From Typha latifolia (Eukaryota; Streptophyta; Magnoliopsida; Poales; Typhaceae), in assembly GCA_019914945.1 (NCBI GenBank), contig CM034113.1:1736001-1800000 (forward strand): a stretch of DNA of 64,000 nucleotides, given 5' to 3'. This document shows positions 60,686 through 64,000 of this stretch, one piece after another. The notes under the pieces were generated by a model that made no database searches, was not told the origin of the DNA, and saw nothing but the letters and a program-made list of their open reading frames with translations. Position 1 is the stretch's first letter; every line of letters begins with the position of its first letter. Position numbers and translations under genes: made by a program.

Positions 60686-63600
60686 ATAGGATATGTAATC
60701 TGGTACAAATGTGAAGTATTTAAACGAGTTTCTACTAAATATAATCAAGTTCAAGTTATAAACAAGTTGATCAATCTAATCGCATTACTAAAAGGATTGT
60801 ACTCGTGTTTGTTCTTTTATCTTGTTCAACCCTAAAATCAATCTATTTAAGTTTGTTTTCAAGAGAAAGTTGGTAGATTAGATTCATTGAAATGAAGAAT
60901 TACAGAGATGCCACAAAACCAATCCACTTATAGCTAAATTATTAGTTTATGACCCAACTAATCCTATAAACATAGCCTGAATAATTCCTGTAATTCATAT
61001 AACATGTTTACCCTTTGTTACCATTTAACCCATTTATTGGCTGATTGCATGGATGATCCTTTTAACTTGTTTATTAAACAAACTGTTCATATTTAATATT
61101 CCAACCAATTCAATAATAAACGGGTCGTGTTCGTATTAAAGTGAATTAAATGGTCTATTAGATTAAGTTGCTCCTCAAGAAAGGAATATTTGATATTTCT
61201 TCTATAGAGAGGAAGACAAAATGCTAGTACATATATTTTAACTCTACTCATAACATATGGTTATTCAAATTAACAAATGTATTTAAAATGTCTAAGGTAC
61301 ACTTTTTTTTTTCTTGAAGTTATTATTAATTAATTTCCTTGTAAAAGAAAATTTATTAATATCATATGACATTAGACAACTTTCAAATTATTTTAAGCAA
61401 TGTATACAAAGATAAACTATGATCTTTCACATAGGTATTCTCCAAAGGATTACTACAACAACATCCCTATTATTGGTGAATGCAATATGCAACAAGTGGA
61501 TTCGACTTTTTACCTCTTTGAAGGTGCTTTACTCGAGGAGAAAAATAACCTAATTGCTCATTTTCTAAGTTATTATTATTAGTTTTTGAAAAGCCAACCG
61601 AGCCAACTAATGGGTCTAGAGATTGCTTTCCTTACTAGTGAATCTTAGGCTCACTTCAGGTAATGCAGATATGAGCTTCTTATATTCCTTTATCAGGTGT
61701 GAGAATTGCCAGGAGTGATCAACTTCGTTTACAGTTACAATGTTGGCTAGAGTTTTCCCCTTAGAAGGTGCTTTTGTAATTAGGCAAGAGGGAGGACTGA
61801 CTTTATAGTTAGTCTTGGAATTTCAAAAAAATATTGTAAGAAATGAACTGATCCACCATCGGATTAATCGTTCTAATTTTAGTAATGAATTATATCTGCG
61901 GACTTTCACTCAAAAAAAGAAAAAAAGAAAGTAAAAAAAAAAGAAGCCCTATGACAAGATCCAGGATCTATTTGACATCTCATTGGTAGATCTTAAAATC
62001 CAACCTATTTGCTATCTTATCCATTTTGGCCAACCATTTTTGGCCCACCCGAAATTGCAATCTCCATCAGGAGCTTTCCAACCTTGTACTGCATTTGGCC
62101 ATCCTTCCCACAATTTGCCACCTGGGAAAGAGACTCAGGCGAGATAGCAACTTGTAAGAGAAAAGACACACATATTTGCAATAATTGTACTTGAAATCAC
62201 CCAAAAGATATATATGAGGCCAATATGATGCACAAATCTTGCATACTTTCATTACCTACATTTGAGTTGAAAATTATCATATATATATATATATATATAT
62301 TAACATTGAAAATTAGTAAACTCTATCTTATGAGTTTATTTTGGTTAATTCTAACTCACCTTAGTTTTAATGTATAAAAATCGCCTTCTGATTTGAGGAT
62401 AGCAAAGATAGTTTGATCACTTAGCAATTTACTTATGGGAGAAAATATTAATGCTAATGAATAGTATTAATTCTAATATTTGTGCTATTAGCTTTGGATA
62501 AAGATCTAGGGCATGTGGTTTGCTATTTGCCGATATAGTTAGTTTTTCATATATATTTTTGTGAAATATTTTAGATGATAAGCTTTGGCAAATGATTGGA
62601 AGTTGAAGACATTAACATCAGTGAAACTTACCATTCCTCTTATGATAACTACAACACATTAAGAATGATTACTCCCTTAATTTATTGGACATAATTTTCA
62701 ACAATCCGCCCTAATGACACATATGATATAAACGTTTGAGCATTTAGGGCGACCAGCTTTGATAGCTACATAAACAATTATTGCCAAAGAAGTACTACTC
62801 GTCTGCAGTCAGGTTGGATGAAAGACAAAATAATAAATGAAAAAAAGAAATGAAAAGAGTTCTTGAACGGCTAATGATTATGAAAACAATTAAAGTGAAA
62901 ATGAAGCTTTGGTAGTCCTCCTAATTTTATACTAGTGGGATCCGCCTAATTTTTTAAAAGATTTTAGTCCTATTATCTGGGGTGCACTAAATCTTTAAAG
63001 ATATTATTTTTGTTATGTGGGGTCCATGATGTTTTTAATACCTACTCAAACCCTAAATCTATACAATGGTAAATGTTTTCTAATTGACTCCCGATTAGTG
63101 TTCGCCTGCTCCTACTGATATAAAATGGTGGCCTCTCAGATATAGATAGAGAAAACTTAATCACAAAAGGAAAGAACAAGAGCATCACCAATAATGTTAC
63201 AATCCGACTACATATGTTAAGTTAGTCGAGTCTATTTCTCTACTATTTTATTTATATCTTTTTATTTCGATTTTTGATTTAAGTGAAACTAGAGCTATTA
63301 GAACCTAGCTCATGAGGCTACCACCAATTAAATTTTTATAATTTTCTTACATCTAGTTTGTAATAAATAATCATCAAATAATTAATTAAATTTAATCTTA
63401 TGATTACTAATCAAGAGATCTATAATTGACCATGTGCATTCAAAATAAAATTAATCATGGAAATATGTCTAGAACATATGTACGAGCAATAACACAAGTT
63501 GAGCGAATTCTAGTGAAAGAACTCAGTGCATCAATCAGGTCGTAACGCGTGGAAAGGATTTGGCAAAACTAAAAGTATAGGCATTAGTTTAAAATCTTTT

Positions 63601-64000
63601 TTAGAATACTTTCTCGGGAAGCCTCTCTCGAGCCTAGGGTTCGAACGCACTCAAGGAGAGTTCGAACTACACAAAGTTGAGAGCAATTTTGATTTATTAC
63701 AAGAGAGGTATTTAAAGGGTTTTTGACTTAAACCTAGGTCATATCTTGGAAAAAAATTGATTGAAAATTTTGGAGATAATTATGGAGGCTGGTGAGGGAT
63801 CTTTTTGACAAAACCTTAGGGCCACTAAAGAGAGATTATTTTGGTCAAAAATCTACGTCGGAGTCCCCAAGTGTGAAAATCTAAGGATACTGCATCTATT
63901 CATCTACATTAGCATTTTCGAAGAAATACTGTGACATGGGATATCAACTCTATGAGTTCTAACGGAGTGTAGTGGACTATTGTACTAGGAGTATCTTATT
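60686..64000. other. AT-rich intergenic DNA to the window end
   Basis: No gene recognised. Includes a (TA)n tract (62279-62301), a GGGTCGTGTT-type repeat near 61115, and an LTR fragment at 63215-63370. Short frames at 61400-61582, 62009-62194 and 63526-63726 have no domain I can name. Confidence 0.55.
63215..63375 (+). mobile_element. LTR fragment of the 38.1/50.8-kb family
   Basis: Shares with those LTRs GAGTC-TATTT-TCTACTATTTTATTT, TATTAGAACC-TAGCTC and AATTTTTATAATTTTCTTACA in order; ends without the CATAACA terminus, so it is truncated. Confidence 0.55.

Noticed and set aside
61400..61582. 60-codon frame
   Set aside because: No recognisable features, AT-rich context, no splice or promoter support.
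63526..63726. 66-codon frame near the window end
   Set aside because: No domain; length within chance; surrounding DNA repeat-like.
1..64000. tRNA, rRNA, CRISPR arrays, operons
   Set aside because: None seen; the window is plant nuclear DNA.

Overview
This window is nuclear DNA from a flowering plant, probably a monocot. It has long AT-rich introns and intergenic stretches, spliceosomal introns, and many small plant transposons. Two GC-rich first or only exons (bHLH and DUF506) contrast with the AT-rich surroundings, which is why a monocot is suggested; this is an inference and the species is not identified.

Layout. (1) 1-13.2 kb: the 3' two thirds of a P4-type flippase gene of the ALA2 class, 12 visible exons, 5' end outside the window. 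Its introns carry GC-rich inserts, a 260-bp tandem duplication and microsatellites. (2) 15.5-17.6 kb: an intronless DYW-class PPR gene, flanked by a pair of diverged direct repeats. (3) 19.5-21.0 kb: a duplicated piece of the ALA2 gene (one exon with intron flanks), joined directly to a broken F-box-associated-domain fragment. (4) 21-31 kb: AT-rich intergenic DNA with microsatellites, small TIR elements and an RNase H relic. (5) 31.2-33.3 kb: an eight-exon bHLH transcription factor gene. (6) 36.2-38.6 kb: LINE and LTR relics. (7) 39.7-45.2 kb: the gene for the U11/U12 snRNP 48-kDa protein of the minor spliceosome. (8) 45.3-54.4 kb: transposon-rich DNA with Mutator-like and hAT-like MITEs, a plant-mobile-domain relic, a deleted LTR element with a clear tRNA-Met primer-binding site, and a 33-bp minisatellite. 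(9) 55.7-56.6 kb: a DUF506 gene with an apparent one-base frameshift. (10) 56.8-57.6 kb: a GC-rich chimeric stretch containing a fragment of a glycine-rich RNA-binding protein. (11) 59-60.7 kb: nested TIR elements. (12) 61-64 kb: AT-rich DNA with an LTR fragment.

The most interesting signal is in the U11-48K gene. Its first intron begins with a perfect U12-type donor (GTATCCTT), and two tandem U12-type donor motifs lie just after the stop codon, 38 nt downstream of a good 3' splice site. This is the architecture of the feedback element known as USSE, in which U11 snRNP binding to tandem donors activates an upstream 3' splice site. The first motif shares 16 identical bases with the gene's own intron 1 donor. 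Intron 1 also has two competing acceptors, one productive and one creating an immediate stop. The principle is known; the particular arrangement is worth testing.

The second theme is transposon archaeology. At least six small TIR elements have recoverable target-site duplications (five of 9-10 bp, Mutator-like; one of 8 bp, hAT-like), and one has landed inside another whose uninterrupted relative lies 32 kb away in the same window.
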